Positions 39,649 through 48,619 of a stretch of DNA of 64,000 nt are shown one piece after another. The DNA is from Actinoallomurus liliacearum (GTDB taxonomy: Bacteria; Actinomycetota; Actinomycetes; Streptosporangiales; Streptosporangiaceae). The position numbers and the translations under genes are program-made. The stretch's first letter is position 1. Each line of letters opens with the position of its first letter. The stretch covers positions 186,001 to 250,000 of the forward strand of contig NZ_BAABHJ010000001.1 in NCBI RefSeq assembly GCF_039542035.1, given 5' to 3'. Under the pieces are notes generated by a model that saw only the letters and a list, made by a program, of their open reading frames with translations, did no database searches and was not told the DNA's origin.

Positions 39649-40590
39649 TCAGCCGTCGTAGAGCTTCAGGGCGCGGGCGGCGTCCTCGCGTACCTGGGCG
39701 GCCAGCTCGGCGGGCTCGACGATGCGGCCGCTGCCGGCCAGCCGCAACGCCAGCCGGCGCACCCAGCGCACGTCGCGGGTGCGCAGCACGATGCGGACGC
39801 GCCCCTCCCCCAGCTCGGAGGTGCTCTCGCAGGGGTAGTGGTCGGCGACCCAGCGCCCGGCCGGGGACAGCTCCAGCGTCACCCGTACGTCCTCCGGCGA
39901 GGGGCGGAACAGCCCGGCGTCCAGGTCGAGCGGCTCGGCCTCGTCCGGGATGCTGGCGACGACGTCGAGGACCCGCAGGTCCACGATGCGGTCCAGGCGG
40001 AAGAGCCGGACGGCCTCGGCGCGGCGGCACCAGCCCTCCAGGTAGGACCAGCCGTCGACGAGGAGCAACCGCATCGGGTCGACGTCGCGCACGGTGTTCT
40101 CGTCCCGGCCCGGCACGTAGTAGGTCATCCGCAGGCGGCGGCCCCGGTCGAGCCCCGAGCGCACCTGGACCAGGACGTCCGGGCGGACGTCGAGCTCGAC
40201 GGCGACCTGGCTGCTCGGCCGGGCGGCGGTGCCCGCCGCGACCTCCAGCTTGGCGATCACCCGGCTCACGGCGTCGCCGTGCTCGGGAAGCTCGGCGATC
40301 GTGCGCAACGCCACGAGGAGGGCGGCGGCCTCGTCGACGTCGAGCCGCAGCGGCCGGCTGATCGACTCCGCCTCACAGACCACGATCTCGCCGCCCTCGT
40401 AGGACAGGTCGATCGGGCAGTACGGGTCGGGCGCGCGCAGCTCGACGCACCACAGGAGGTTCAGGTCGTCGATGATCTGCTTTTCGGTCACGCCGAACGC
40501 CGCCGCGGCCTCTTCGACGCTGACCGAGCTGCGGTTGATGACGTACGGGACGAGCGCGAGCAGCCGCCGCAGCCGTTCCGAGGAGCTCAC
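39649..40590 (-). CDS. pafC: WYL-domain transcriptional regulator PafC
   Basis: The 313-residue protein has an N-terminal winged helix (VSVEEAAAAFGVTEKQIIDDLNLL) and a WYL domain (MTYYVPGRDENTVRDVDPMRLLLVDGWSYLEGWC in parts), then a WCX extension. In mycobacteria PafB and PafC act together as an activator of LexA-independent DNA-damage genes, sensing single-stranded DNA by the WYL domains. GTG at 40590 overlaps the pafB stop (GTGA), so the two are made in equal amounts. The frame extends upstream to 40728 inside pafB as a shadow. Confidence 0.93.
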   Translation of the reverse strand: MSSSERLRRLLALVPYVINRSSVSVEEAAAAFGVTEKQIIDDLNLLWCVELRAPDPYCPIDLSYEGGEIVVCEAESISRPLRLDVDEAAALLVALRTIAELPEHGDAVSRVIAKLEVAAGTAARPSSQVAVELDVRPDVLVQVRSGLDRGRRLRMTYYVPGRDENTVRDVDPMRLLLVDGWSYLEGWCRRAEAVRLFRLDRIVDLRVLDVVASIPDEAEPLDLDAGLFRPSPEDVRVTLELSPAGRWVADHYPCESTSELGEGRVRIVLRTRDVRWVRRLALRLAGSGRIVEPAELAAQVREDAARALKLYDG

Positions 40591-41531
40591 TGGCACACCG
40601 CCTTCAGATGCTGGATCATCGCGTCGCGCACGTCCGGCGGCTCGATCACGACCACGTCGTCGGCGAACCCGGTGAGGTAGTCGGCGAACTGATCCACCTC
40701 GGCGAACGTCAGCTCCGCCAGATCCCACTCGTCGTCGTCCCGGCGGATGTTCGCCGCCCAGCGTCGGATGCCGTCGGCCGCGCCGTGCCGCAGGCGCACG
40801 GTGGCGGTACGCCGCCCGGGGGCGGTTCCACCCATCGAGGTGACGACCTCCCGGACGTCCACGCCCTCCGGGACCGTCACCGTGCCGGCCGGCCCGTCGG
40901 TGGTGACGTCGCCCCTGATCCGGCTGAGGCGGAAGACCCGCGCCTCACCGCGGTCGCGGTCGTGGCCGGCGACGTACCAGCGGCCGTGCCTGTTTACCAC
41001 TCCCCACGGCTCCAGATGGCGGCGCTGCGGCGCGCTGCGGCCGACGCCCTGGTACTCGAAGGCGACCGGCCGGCGATCCCGGACCGCGCGCCACAGGGCG
41101 GGGAAGGCGGGGTCGTCGGTGCCGACCCTGGGCTCGATGCCGAGGGAGGCGGCCTCGTCGGTGTCCACACCGGCGGCGCGCAGCTTCAGCAGCGCCCCGG
41201 AGGCCGCCTCGGCCAGGCTGGCGCGCTGCCACACCCGCGCGGCCAGCCCGAGGACGGCGGCCTCGTCGCGGGCCACCTGGATCTCCGGCAGTTCGTACGC
41301 CTGGCGCTGGATGCGGTAGCCGGGCTCCTCGTCGCCGTCGCTGCCCATCTCGATGGGGATGCCGAGCTCGCGCAGTTCCTCCTTGTCGCGCTCGAACATG
41401 CGTTTGAACGCCTCGTCCCCCTCGGGGTAGCCCGGCACGGCCTGCCGGATCTGCTCAGCGGTGAGGTACCGCCGGGTGGCCAGCAGGCACACCACGAGAT
41501 TGAGCAGCCGCTCGGTCTTGCGGCGCGACAT
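40587..41531 (-). CDS. pafB: WYL-domain transcriptional regulator PafB
   Basis: The 314-residue protein begins MSRRKTERLLNLVVCLLATRRYLTAEQIRQAV (in parts), a helix-turn-helix, and carries a WYL domain (VAFEYQGVGRSAPQRRHLEPWGVVNRHGRWYVAGHD in parts) and a WCX end. It forms the heterodimer with PafC. ATG at 41531 follows AAGGAG by 7 nt, ahead of which only 51 bp separate it from the divergent DUF3866 gene. In most actinobacteria pafA or FKBP genes lie just upstream; here they are absent and the FKBP pair is 20 kb away. Confidence 0.94.
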   Translation of the reverse strand: MSRRKTERLLNLVVCLLATRRYLTAEQIRQAVPGYPEGDEAFKRMFERDKEELRELGIPIEMGSDGDEEPGYRIQRQAYELPEIQVARDEAAVLGLAARVWQRASLAEAASGALLKLRAAGVDTDEAASLGIEPRVGTDDPAFPALWRAVRDRRPVAFEYQGVGRSAPQRRHLEPWGVVNRHGRWYVAGHDRDRGEARVFRLSRIRGDVTTDGPAGTVTVPEGVDVREVVTSMGGTAPGRRTATVRLRHGAADGIRRWAANIRRDDDEWDLAELTFAEVDQFADYLTGFADDVVVIEPPDVRDAMIQHLKAVCQ

Positions 41532-41582
41532 CGTCCACTCCTTCTGGCCCGTCCGCGTGTCCTCCGACGCTACCGTTGGCGA

Positions 41583-42653
41583 GTGATCCGATGGCGCAAA
41601 GGCACGGTTGTCAAGATACGCCGCGAATGGCCCGGAGCGGTCGAACTCGACGTCACGATCGACGACGAGGGCGAAGCCCGCGCCCTTGCCTATCCGGCCC
41701 TGGTGGGACGGCCCCGGCCGGGCGACGCCGTGCTGCTCAACACGACGGCGCTCGCGATGGGGCTCGGCACCGGAGGGTACGCCATGGTGGTCGCGGTCCC
41801 CGACCGTTTCCCGCAGGATCCGTCCGGCCCGGGCCATCTGGTCAAGGCACGCTACACGCCTCTGCAGGCGACGGTGCTCGGCACGGACGAGCAGGACTCC
41901 GCCCATCACGAGGCGCTGCGCGACGCCGAGTCGATCGACGGGATGCCGGTGGTCGTCGCCGACCTGCACTCGGCACTGCCGGCGATCATCGCCGGGCTGC
42001 ACCTGGACCGCCCCGGCACCCGTGTCGTCTACGTCATGCCGGACGGCGGCGCGCTGCCCGCCTGGTTCTCCAGGACCGCGGCGGCACTGCGGGAGGCGGG
42101 CGCGCTGGCCGCGACCGTGACGGTCGGCCAGGCGTTCGGCGGCGATCTGGAGGCGGTGACGCTGCACACCGGCCTGCTGGCCGCGCGCCTGGTGCTCGAC
42201 GCCGAGGTCGCCGTCGTCGCGCAGGGTCCGGGAAACCTCGGCACGGGCACCCGCTGGGGGTTCTCCGGCGTGTCGGCGGGTGAGGCGGTGAACGCGGCGG
42301 CGGTCCTGGAGGGCCGTCCCGTGGCGTCCCTGCGGGTCAGCGAGGCCGACGCGCGGGAGCGTCACCGCGGGATCTCCCACCACAGCCTGACCGCCTACGG
42401 TCGCGTCGCCCTGGCGCGGGCCCAGGTGGTGGTGCCGGACCTGCCGGGCGCGTTCGGCGACCGGGTACGGGCCGAGGCCGAGCCTCTCGGCGAGCGGCAC
42501 GAACTCGTCACCGTCTCCGTCGACGGCCTGGAGGAGGCCGTCCGCGACTCTCCCGTGCGGGTCTCGACCATGGGCCGGGGGCTGGACCAGGACCTCGCGG
42601 GCTTCCTGGCGGTCGCCGCGGCCGGACGCCATGTCGCGAAACTTCTAAGCTGA
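41583..42653 (+). CDS. DUF3866 family protein
   Basis: The 356-residue protein starts VIRWRKGTVVKIRREWPGAVELDV (in parts) and matches the DUF3866 pattern, a family of unknown function with NTT, GTGGYA and GGALPAWFSR segments. AQGPGNLGTGTRWGFSG and RHRGISHHSLTAYGR are its most conserved stretches; the His-rich turn suggests a metal or nucleotide site (inference). GTG at 41583 has no Shine-Dalgarno, and TACCGT 12 nt before it could be the -10 of a leaderless transcript. It is divergent from pafB and so may share its control. Confidence 0.85.
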   Translation: MIRWRKGTVVKIRREWPGAVELDVTIDDEGEARALAYPALVGRPRPGDAVLLNTTALAMGLGTGGYAMVVAVPDRFPQDPSGPGHLVKARYTPLQATVLGTDEQDSAHHEALRDAESIDGMPVVVADLHSALPAIIAGLHLDRPGTRVVYVMPDGGALPAWFSRTAAALREAGALAATVTVGQAFGGDLEAVTLHTGLLAARLVLDAEVAVVAQGPGNLGTGTRWGFSGVSAGEAVNAAAVLEGRPVASLRVSEADARERHRGISHHSLTAYGRVALARAQVVVPDLPGAFGDRVRAEAEPLGERHELVTVSVDGLEEAVRDSPVRVSTMGRGLDQDLAGFLAVAAAGRHVAKLLS

Positions 42654-42787
42654 CGCCTTTACGGCATAGATCGATAGTCGAGAAACTGCCAAGCCGCCGA
42701 GAAATACCCTTCTCGTTACCGTTCGATTGTTTTACCGAGAGTTCCGGCGAGGATCCTGGAAGCGGAAGGCGATGACAGATCATCGCA

Positions 42788-42810
42788 GGAAGGGCCATTG
42801 ACGCCCTTCC
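42788..42810 (+). promoter_or_regulatory. Leader hairpin of the His/Tyr-rich secreted protein gene
   Basis: GGAAGGGC (42788-42795) and GCCCTTCC (42803-42810) form a perfect 8-bp stem with a 7-nt loop, 26 nt before the start codon. It could protect or regulate the messenger. Confidence 0.45.
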
Positions 42811-42836
42811 CGCCTTCCGGCATCGAGGTGATCATC

Positions 42837-43226
42837 GTGCTCAGCAGGAAAAGCGCCTCCGCCGGCCTCGTCGCGATCGCCGCCACGGCCGGCGCGCTCT
42901 TCACCACCCCGCCCGCATCCGCCCAGAGCATCCCGGCGGCGCACGTCAGCGCGGTCGTGGCCCGGGCGAGCGCGAGCACACCGCTCGGCGACGGCTGGTG
43001 GCGCCACCATCGTCACTTCCGGCACTTCCACCACTTCCGGCACCACCGCTACTGGCATCACCGTTTCTACCGCGGCCGCTTCGGCTATCGGCACTTCGGA
43101 TACCGGCACTTCGGATACCGGCACTTCGGCTACCCGCGCTACGGCTACTCGCGCTACGGACATTTCTATCCCTATGGCGATTATGGAGGGAACTTCAATC
43201 GGAATGTGAACATCATCGTGCACTGA
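42837..43226 (+). CDS. Secreted His/Tyr/Gly/Arg-rich repeat protein
   Basis: The 129-residue protein has a signal peptide (SRKSASAGLVAIAATAGALF, cut near PASAQ) that resembles those of the secreted pair at 10 kb. The mature part has a His/Phe/Arg-rich stretch (HRHFRHFHHFRHHRYWHHRF) and then GYRHF repeated three times at six-residue spacing, then YPRYGYSRYGHFYPYGDYG. The DNA of the repeats is nearly identical over 18-bp units at 43081-43134. GTG at 42837 follows GAGGTG. Aromatic and His-rich surface proteins may bind metals or polysaccharide; the function is unknown. Confidence 0.75.
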   Translation: MLSRKSASAGLVAIAATAGALFTTPPASAQSIPAAHVSAVVARASASTPLGDGWWRHHRHFRHFHHFRHHRYWHHRFYRGRFGYRHFGYRHFGYRHFGYPRYGYSRYGHFYPYGDYGGNFNRNVNIIVH

Positions 43227-43245
43227 TTCGAGACCCGTTACACGA

Positions 43246-43273
43246 AGACGCCGGAGCACGTGCTCCGGCGTCT
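43246..43273. terminator. Bidirectional terminator (28-bp palindrome)
   Basis: AGACGCCGGAGCAC (43246-43259) is followed directly by its exact complement GTGCTCCGGCGTCT (43260-43273). It lies 20 bp behind the secreted gene and 40 bp behind the convergent MFS gene. Confidence 0.75.
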
Positions 43274-43313
43274 CACTGTGATCGGTGCGATCCCCCGCGT
43301 CGTACGCGGGTGG

Positions 43314-44681
43314 TCAGGAGTTGAGCTGCTCCAGTGTGCGGCCCTTCGTCTCCACGGCCGCGACGGCGACCAGGGCGCCCACGAGCGACGCCACCCCGAG
43401 CACGGCGAACATCGAGGCGATGCCCTCGCTCCCGTTGATGAGCGCTCCGACGACGATCGGGCCGACGATGACGCCCAGCCGGTTGGCCACGCCGCCGAGC
43501 GAGGCGCCAAGGGCACGGTTCTGCGTCGGGTACAGCTCCGGCGTGTAGAGGTAGAGGCTGACGTTGGTGGCGTAGACGAACAGCGACGTGATCGACGCCC
43601 AGACCGCCACCTGCCCGCCCGAGCCCGCACCCGACGCGGCGAGGACGAGCAGCGCGACCCCGGCCCCGCCCAGCCCGATGGCCAGGATCGGGCGGCGTCC
43701 CAGCCGGTCGACGAGCAGCGCGACGATGAGGCACCCGAGCAGGCCGGCGACGTTGCTGACGACGTTGTAGGTCAGCGCCGTCTGCAGGTCCAGCTTGAAG
43801 ACCTTCGTGTAGAGCGCGGGGAGCCAGGCGGTGATGCCGTAGTTGACGAAGTAGCCGAAGAACCACAGGAGCGCGACCACCACGGTGCGGCGCAGGTAGC
43901 GGCCGGTGAAGAGGTCGCCCAGCCCGCCCCGGGCCACGGGCTCGGCCTCGGCGGCCGGCTGCGGTGTGCTCAGCGGCTCGCCGGTGGAGCGGCTCACCTC
44001 TTCCTCGATCCGGGCGATGACCCGCCCGGCCTCCTCCAGGCGGCCGCGGGCCGCCAGCCAGCGCGGTGACTCGGGGACGCCGCGCTGGAGCAGCGCCACC
44101 AGCAGGGCGGGAGCCGCGCCGATCAGGAACATCGCCCGCCAGCCCCAGTGCGGTACGACCCAGGCGGCGACCAGCGTGGCCACCGTCAGACCGGCGGGGA
44201 AGATCAGCTCGTACAGCAGCACGAACCGGCCGCGGTGACGGCTCTTGGCGATCTCGTTGATGTAGGTCGCCGCGACCGGGACCACGCCGCCGATCCCGAG
44301 GCCCTGGACGAACCGCAGCGCGGCGAAGTACGCGAAGCCGGGCGAGAACACCAGCGCCAGGCTGGCCAGCGCGGTGACGGCGACGCCGAGGGAGACGGTC
44401 CGCACCCGGCCGATCCGGTCGCCGAGCCAGCCCGCCGCGAAGGCGCCGGCGAGCATCCCGACCGAGCCGCTGGTGACGGCGAACGTCGCCTGGCCGGTGC
44501 TCAGATGCCACTGCTTGATCAGGACGGGCAGCGCGGAGGACACGAGCAACTGGTCGAACGCCTCGAAGAAGGTGACCGCGCCGATGAGGCTGCGGACCTT
44601 CAGATGCCAGCGGGAGTTCGGCAACCGCTCCAGCCGAGCGGCGATGGAGGCGAGGGAGGGCCCGGCGGCCACGGTCGTCAT
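43314..44681 (-). CDS. MFS transporter, probable aromatic-acid importer
   Basis: The 455-residue permease has 12 predicted helices and the MFS loop motif GWLGDRIGRVR between helices 2 and 3, RFVQGLGIGG in helix 4 and ESPRWLAARGR after helix 6, which is the sugar/organic-acid porter pattern. ATG at 44681 follows AAGGAA. A copy of the CTTAGCG motif lies 44 bp upstream. As the last gene of the catabolic island, it most likely imports the aromatic or heterocyclic substrate, by proton symport. Confidence 0.9.
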   Translation of the reverse strand: MTTVAAGPSLASIAARLERLPNSRWHLKVRSLIGAVTFFEAFDQLLVSSALPVLIKQWHLSTGQATFAVTSGSVGMLAGAFAAGWLGDRIGRVRTVSLGVAVTALASLALVFSPGFAYFAALRFVQGLGIGGVVPVAATYINEIAKSRHRGRFVLLYELIFPAGLTVATLVAAWVVPHWGWRAMFLIGAAPALLVALLQRGVPESPRWLAARGRLEEAGRVIARIEEEVSRSTGEPLSTPQPAAEAEPVARGGLGDLFTGRYLRRTVVVALLWFFGYFVNYGITAWLPALYTKVFKLDLQTALTYNVVSNVAGLLGCLIVALLVDRLGRRPILAIGLGGAGVALLVLAASGAGSGGQVAVWASITSLFVYATNVSLYLYTPELYPTQNRALGASLGGVANRLGVIVGPIVVGALINGSEGIASMFAVLGVASLVGALVAVAAVETKGRTLEQLNS

Positions 44682-44724
44682 GGGGTTCCTTCCGTCCACG
44701 GGTTGCCGCGACCCTATGAGCCGG

Positions 44725-44744
44725 TATCTTAGCGGTCAATAGAT
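44725..44744. promoter_or_regulatory. Weak CTTAGCGCTAAG-type operator before the MFS gene
   Basis: CTTAGCGGTCAA at 44728-44739 matches the island motif at 9 of 12 positions and is set within TATCTTAG...AATAGAT. It overlaps the end of the dienelactone hydrolase gene and lies 44 bp before the MFS start codon. Confidence 0.5.
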
Positions 44745-45409
44745 GAGGGCAAAGATTTTGTCTCCAGGAAGCACCCGATCCTACGCCAGGCCTCGGCGGC
44801 GGCGTCTGGATCATGTTCGGGGTGGCCGCCGCGGTAGAAGCCGTGCGCGGCCCCGGCGATCACCTCCACCGCGGCCGCCGGGCCGGGCAGCCGCACCGCC
44901 ATCTCCAGCAGGCCGGCGTCCACCCTGGCGTCCGCGCCGCCGACGACGCCCAGCCACGGCGTCCTCCGTTCGGCGACCAGGAGCTCGGTGGGAGGCACGC
45001 CCGGCCACGGCGACGATCCGACGCCCGACGGGCTCACCGCGACCGCCGCGGCGAGCTCGTGCCGGGCCGCCGCCCACGTCGCCAGGTGGGCGCCCATGCT
45101 GAACCCGACGACCAGCACCGGGCCCGTCGTACGGGCGCGCAGGTAGCTCAGCGCGGCGCCGATGTCGGCGGTCAGGTCGTCGGCGGTCAGCTCCGCCATG
45201 TGGCCTCGTGCGGCGCCCAGCTCGCCGGCGTCGAAGGCCGGGCCGCCTCGTTGGTAGTACAGGTAGGGGGAGACCGCCAGCCGGCCCGTGCGGGCCAGCG
45301 CGCGGCAGACCTCCTCGGCGTACTCCGTGACCCCGAAGACGTCGTGCAGCACCACCGCGCCGCCCCGGGGCTCACCGTCCGGTTCGCGTACGAAGAGAGG
45401 GGCGGCCAT
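44729..45409 (-). CDS. Dienelactone hydrolase family protein
   Basis: The 226-residue alpha/beta hydrolase begins with VVLHDVFGVTEYAEEVCRALA, the family's oxyanion region. The nucleophile motif GFSMGA has Ser where classical dienelactone hydrolases have Cys; GADARVD gives the Asp and AAHGFYRGG the His. ATG at 45409 has GGAGGG 8 nt upstream; GTG at 45457, which overlaps the stop of the ThDP gene (GTGA), is an alternative adding 16 residues. In the island it may open a lactone intermediate. Confidence 0.85.
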   Translation of the reverse strand: MAAPLFVREPDGEPRGGAVVLHDVFGVTEYAEEVCRALARTGRLAVSPYLYYQRGGPAFDAGELGAARGHMAELTADDLTADIGAALSYLRARTTGPVLVVGFSMGAHLATWAAARHELAAAVAVSPSGVGSSPWPGVPPTELLVAERRTPWLGVVGGADARVDAGLLEMAVRLPGPAAAVEVIAGAAHGFYRGGHPEHDPDAAAEAWRRIGCFLETKSLPSSIDR

Positions 45410-45453
45410 GGCCAGCACCCTCCGCCCGCGGTTGGCGGGCCCGTGCCCGTGGC

Positions 45454-47067
45454 TCACGGCACCTCCACCGGCGGCACGAACGGCACCGGCGTCGGGCCGA
45501 TCGCCGTCACGTCGACCTCCACCACGTACGGCCCGCGCGCCGCGACCGCGCCGGCGAACACCTCGTCGAAGCGGTCCGCGGAGGCGACGAGGGAGTACGG
45601 CAGCGCGAGGGAGGCGGCCAGCGTGCGGAAGTCCGGCGTGTAGAGGTCCACCCCGGAGCGGCGGCCGGAGCCGGCCTCCTGCATGTTGCGCAGCACGCCG
45701 TACCCGCCGTCGTTGAACACCACGAGCACCAGCCAGGGGGCCTCCTGGGCCAGCGTCGCCAGCTCCCCCAGGTGCACGGCGAGTCCGCCGTCACCGGCGA
45801 TGACGAGCGTCGGGACGTCCTGGCGGGCCAGCGCGGCCCCGATCCCCATCGCCAGCCCCTGTCCGATGCCCCCGCCGAGCGGGAAGACGTTGGTCGCCGG
45901 GTCGAGGATCGGCAGCAGCCGGTTGCCCCACTGACTCGACGGGATGGTGACGTCCCGCGCGATGGGCGATCCGGCGGGCAGATGTCTCCGCATGGCGTCG
46001 CAGACCAGGGCGTACTCGCCGATGTCGGAGCGCAGCTTCGCGCGGACCGCCGCCCGCGTGGCGACGGCGCGCTCGCGCCACTCGTCCGCGACGGCCGGCT
46101 CGCCCAGGGCGGCCAGGAGCGCTGTCAGGGTGGGCGCGGCGTCGCCGCACAGCCCCGCGGTCGCCGGATAGACCCGGCCGATCGCCGCCGGGTCGATGTC
46201 GATCTGCAGGTGCCGTACGGGCAGCGTGAGACGGTAGTGCCGGGTCTCGTTCGACCGGAAGTGCGTCCCCACGCTGATCAGCAGGTCCGCCTCCTCCAGG
46301 AGCGGCGCGGCCGCCGGGTTGACCGCGAAGTTCCCCACGACCAGCTCGTGGTCCTCCCCGATCACGCCGCGGCCCGCGTTGGAGGTCAGCACCGGCGCGC
46401 CGAGGCGTTCGGCCAGCTCTCGCACCTGCGCGCGGGCCTCCCGGGCGCCGCCGCCCGCCCAGATCACCGGCCTGCGCGCGCCGGCGACCAGCCGGGCCGC
46501 CTCGCCGACGTCGGGGACCGGGACCGGTTCCGGCGCCCGCGCGTCCGGTGCCGTGGGCGACTGCGCGGCGTACTGCAGGTCGATCGGCCACTCCACGCTG
46601 ACCGGCCCGTACGGCTTGGCCAGCGCCCGCCGGGCGGCGTCGCGCAGCACGCCGGGCGCCGCCGCGGCCGACGGCACGGTGACGGCGAACTTCGAGACCG
46701 CCGTCAGCATGCCGAGCTGGTCCTTGGTCTCGTGGATCACGCCCCGGCCCTGGCCGAGATGGCCGCTGTCGATCTGCCCGGTCACATGCAGGACACGGCT
46801 GCCCGCGGTGAGCGCCTCGACCAGCGAGCCGGCCGCGTTGCCGGCGCCCGTTCCGGTGCTGGTCAGCGCGCAGCCGAGCCCGCCGCGTACGCGGGCGTGC
46901 GCGTCGGCCGCGTTGACCGCCGCCGCCTCGTGGCGGACCGCGACGAACCGCAGCTCGCGGTCCACGGCCTCGACCAGCGGGAGGTTGTGCACGCTGATGA
47001 CACCGAAGACGGTGTCGACGCCGTGCTCGCGGAGCACCTGGACCAGCAGGTCCCCTCCATCAGACAT
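45454..47067 (-). CDS. Thiamine-diphosphate-dependent decarboxylase/carboligase
   Basis: The 537-residue protein has the three-domain plan of acetolactate synthase-like enzymes: an N-terminal PYR domain with the essential Glu47 (VRHEAAAV), a central domain, and a PP domain with GDGGLAVHLGELATLAQEAPWLVLVVFNDGGYG (in parts), the GDG-N motif binding Mg and ThDP. Residues typical of acetolactate synthase FAD binding are not obvious. It may decarboxylate a 2-oxo acid from ring cleavage, in the manner of benzoylformate decarboxylase. ATG at 47067 overlaps the preceding SDR gene by 8 bp. Confidence 0.92.
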   Translation of the reverse strand: MSDGGDLLVQVLREHGVDTVFGVISVHNLPLVEAVDRELRFVAVRHEAAAVNAADAHARVRGGLGCALTSTGTGAGNAAGSLVEALTAGSRVLHVTGQIDSGHLGQGRGVIHETKDQLGMLTAVSKFAVTVPSAAAAPGVLRDAARRALAKPYGPVSVEWPIDLQYAAQSPTAPDARAPEPVPVPDVGEAARLVAGARRPVIWAGGGAREARAQVRELAERLGAPVLTSNAGRGVIGEDHELVVGNFAVNPAAAPLLEEADLLISVGTHFRSNETRHYRLTLPVRHLQIDIDPAAIGRVYPATAGLCGDAAPTLTALLAALGEPAVADEWRERAVATRAAVRAKLRSDIGEYALVCDAMRRHLPAGSPIARDVTIPSSQWGNRLLPILDPATNVFPLGGGIGQGLAMGIGAALARQDVPTLVIAGDGGLAVHLGELATLAQEAPWLVLVVFNDGGYGVLRNMQEAGSGRRSGVDLYTPDFRTLAASLALPYSLVASADRFDEVFAGAVAARGPYVVEVDVTAIGPTPVPFVPPVEVP

Positions 47068-47842
47068 ATCTGGCAACTCCTCCACCGACGTCGAGCGTCG
47101 AGCCGGTGACATAGGACGCGTGCGGGGACAGCAACGCGATGATCGGGTAGGCGACCTCCTCGGCCCGGCCGAACCGGCCGAGCGCGATGCCCCGGTCGGC
47201 GGCGATCCCCGCGGACCACTCCGCGTAGCTCCGTCCGTCGGCGGCGGCCTCGTAGCGCCGCCGCCACTGACCGGTGTCGATCAGGCCGAGGGCGACCGAG
47301 TTCACCCGGATGGGGGCGAGGTCGGCCGACAGGGTCTTGGTGAGGTTCAGCAGCGCCGCGCGGGCGGCCGAGGTCGCGCCGAGCCGCGACTCGGGCTGGC
47401 GCGCGAGGATGGCGTTGACGTTGACGACGGCCGGTGCGTCGGACGCCCGCAGGTGCGGCGCGGCCGCGCGGACGGTGTTCAGCACGCTGAAGATCTTCAG
47501 CTCGAACTCCTCGCGCCACTGCGCCTCGGTCGTTTCCGCCACCGGTGCCATCAGCGACCGGCCCGCGTTGTTGACCACCCCGTCGAGGCGGCCGAACCGG
47601 GCGTGCGCCGCCGCGGTGAAGTCCGCGACCGCCGCGCCGTCCACCACGTCGCACGTGCCGGCGTGCACCTGTGCCCCGCCGGCGCGCGGGAGCCGATCGA
47701 GCGCGTGGCGCAGCCGTTCCCCGTCGCGTGCGCAGGCCGCGACGGAGGCGCCCTCCCGCAGCAGTGCCGCCACCGTGGCCAGCCCCACCCCGGAGCTGGC
47801 GCCGGTGACGAGGTAGACGCGGCCGCTCAGGCCGAGATCCAT
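47060..47842 (-). CDS. SDR-family protein lacking the YxxxK catalytic pair
   Basis: The 260-residue protein keeps the NAD(P) turn TGASSGVG and the NNAG motif, and the C-terminal STLDVGGG. But where active SDRs have YxxxK it reads TSAAR (Thr and Arg), and the catalytic Ser region reads VNVNAILA (Asn). This has been checked in the DNA near 47340-47400. It may be a non-catalytic partner or use other residues. ATG at 47842 follows GAGAGGGG. It precedes and overlaps the ThDP gene, downstream of a canonical SDR gene. Confidence 0.87.
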   Translation of the reverse strand: MDLGLSGRVYLVTGASSGVGLATVAALLREGASVAACARDGERLRHALDRLPRAGGAQVHAGTCDVVDGAAVADFTAAAHARFGRLDGVVNNAGRSLMAPVAETTEAQWREEFELKIFSVLNTVRAAAPHLRASDAPAVVNVNAILARQPESRLGATSAARAALLNLTKTLSADLAPIRVNSVALGLIDTGQWRRRYEAAADGRSYAEWSAGIAADRGIALGRFGRAEEVAYPIIALLSPHASYVTGSTLDVGGGVARYV

Positions 47843-47865
47843 CGAAGTCGCCCCTCTCGGTCGAA

Positions 47866-48603
47866 TCAGTGGAAGACGAATCCGCCGTCCACCACGAGCG
47901 TCTGCCCGGTGATGTACGACGCGGCGTCCGACAGCAGGAACAGGACGGCGCCGGTCAGGTCGGCCGGACGCTGCGGGCGGGTCAGCGCCCGGTTGATCCG
48001 GTACAGCTCGTGCCGTTCGGCCGGGATGAGGTCGGCCGCCTCCCCCTCGGTGAGGCCGGGCGCGACCGCGTTGACGGTGATGTCCTGCGGCCCGGCGTCG
48101 CGGGCCATCGCACGGGTCATCGCCATCACCGCGCCCTTGGAGGTCACGTAGTGCGCCAGCCGGGGCGAGCCGTAGATCGCGGCGTCGGAGGCCAGGTTGA
48201 CGATCCGGCCGGGCCGCGACAGGTGCGGGAACAGCGCGCGCGACACCAGCCACGGGCCGCGGACGTTCACCGCCATCAGCCGGTCCCAGTCCGCCACGTC
48301 GATCTCGTGGAACGGCTTGCCGCCGACGCCGTCGGCGAGCGCGGCGTTGTTGACCAGCCCGTACGCGCCGCCGAGGTCACGGACGGCGTCGGCGAGGGCG
48401 GCGACCGAGACCGGGTCGGCGACGTCGGTGTCGACCCGGTGGACGGCGACGCCCGCCTCGGTCAGCTCGGCGTGCGCGGCGGCCGCCCGCCCGGGATCAC
48501 GTTCGGCGATCACGATCCGGGCGCCGGCCTGGCCGACCGCCCGCGCGATCTCCAGGCCGAGGCCGCGGCCCGCACCCGTGACGACGACCAGCCGATCCTT
48601 CAT
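47866..48603 (-). CDS. SDR-family oxidoreductase
   Basis: This classical short-chain dehydrogenase has 245 residues with TGAGRGLG (cofactor turn), NNAAL, the catalytic Ser in NLASDAA and YVTSK (Tyr and Lys). It ends with GQTLVVDGGF. The acidic residue after the second strand (AERD) favours NAD over NADP. It probably oxidises an alcohol or cis-diol intermediate; a dihydrodiol dehydrogenase role with the Rieske oxygenase is possible. ATG at 48603 has GGAGG 6 nt upstream. A mobile-element remnant lies directly before it. Confidence 0.92.
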   Translation of the reverse strand: MKDRLVVVTGAGRGLGLEIARAVGQAGARIVIAERDPGRAAAAHAELTEAGVAVHRVDTDVADPVSVAALADAVRDLGGAYGLVNNAALADGVGGKPFHEIDVADWDRLMAVNVRGPWLVSRALFPHLSRPGRIVNLASDAAIYGSPRLAHYVTSKGAVMAMTRAMARDAGPQDITVNAVAPGLTEGEAADLIPAERHELYRINRALTRPQRPADLTGAVLFLLSDAASYITGQTLVVDGGFVFH

Positions 48604-48619
48604 CGGATACCTCCGGGGA

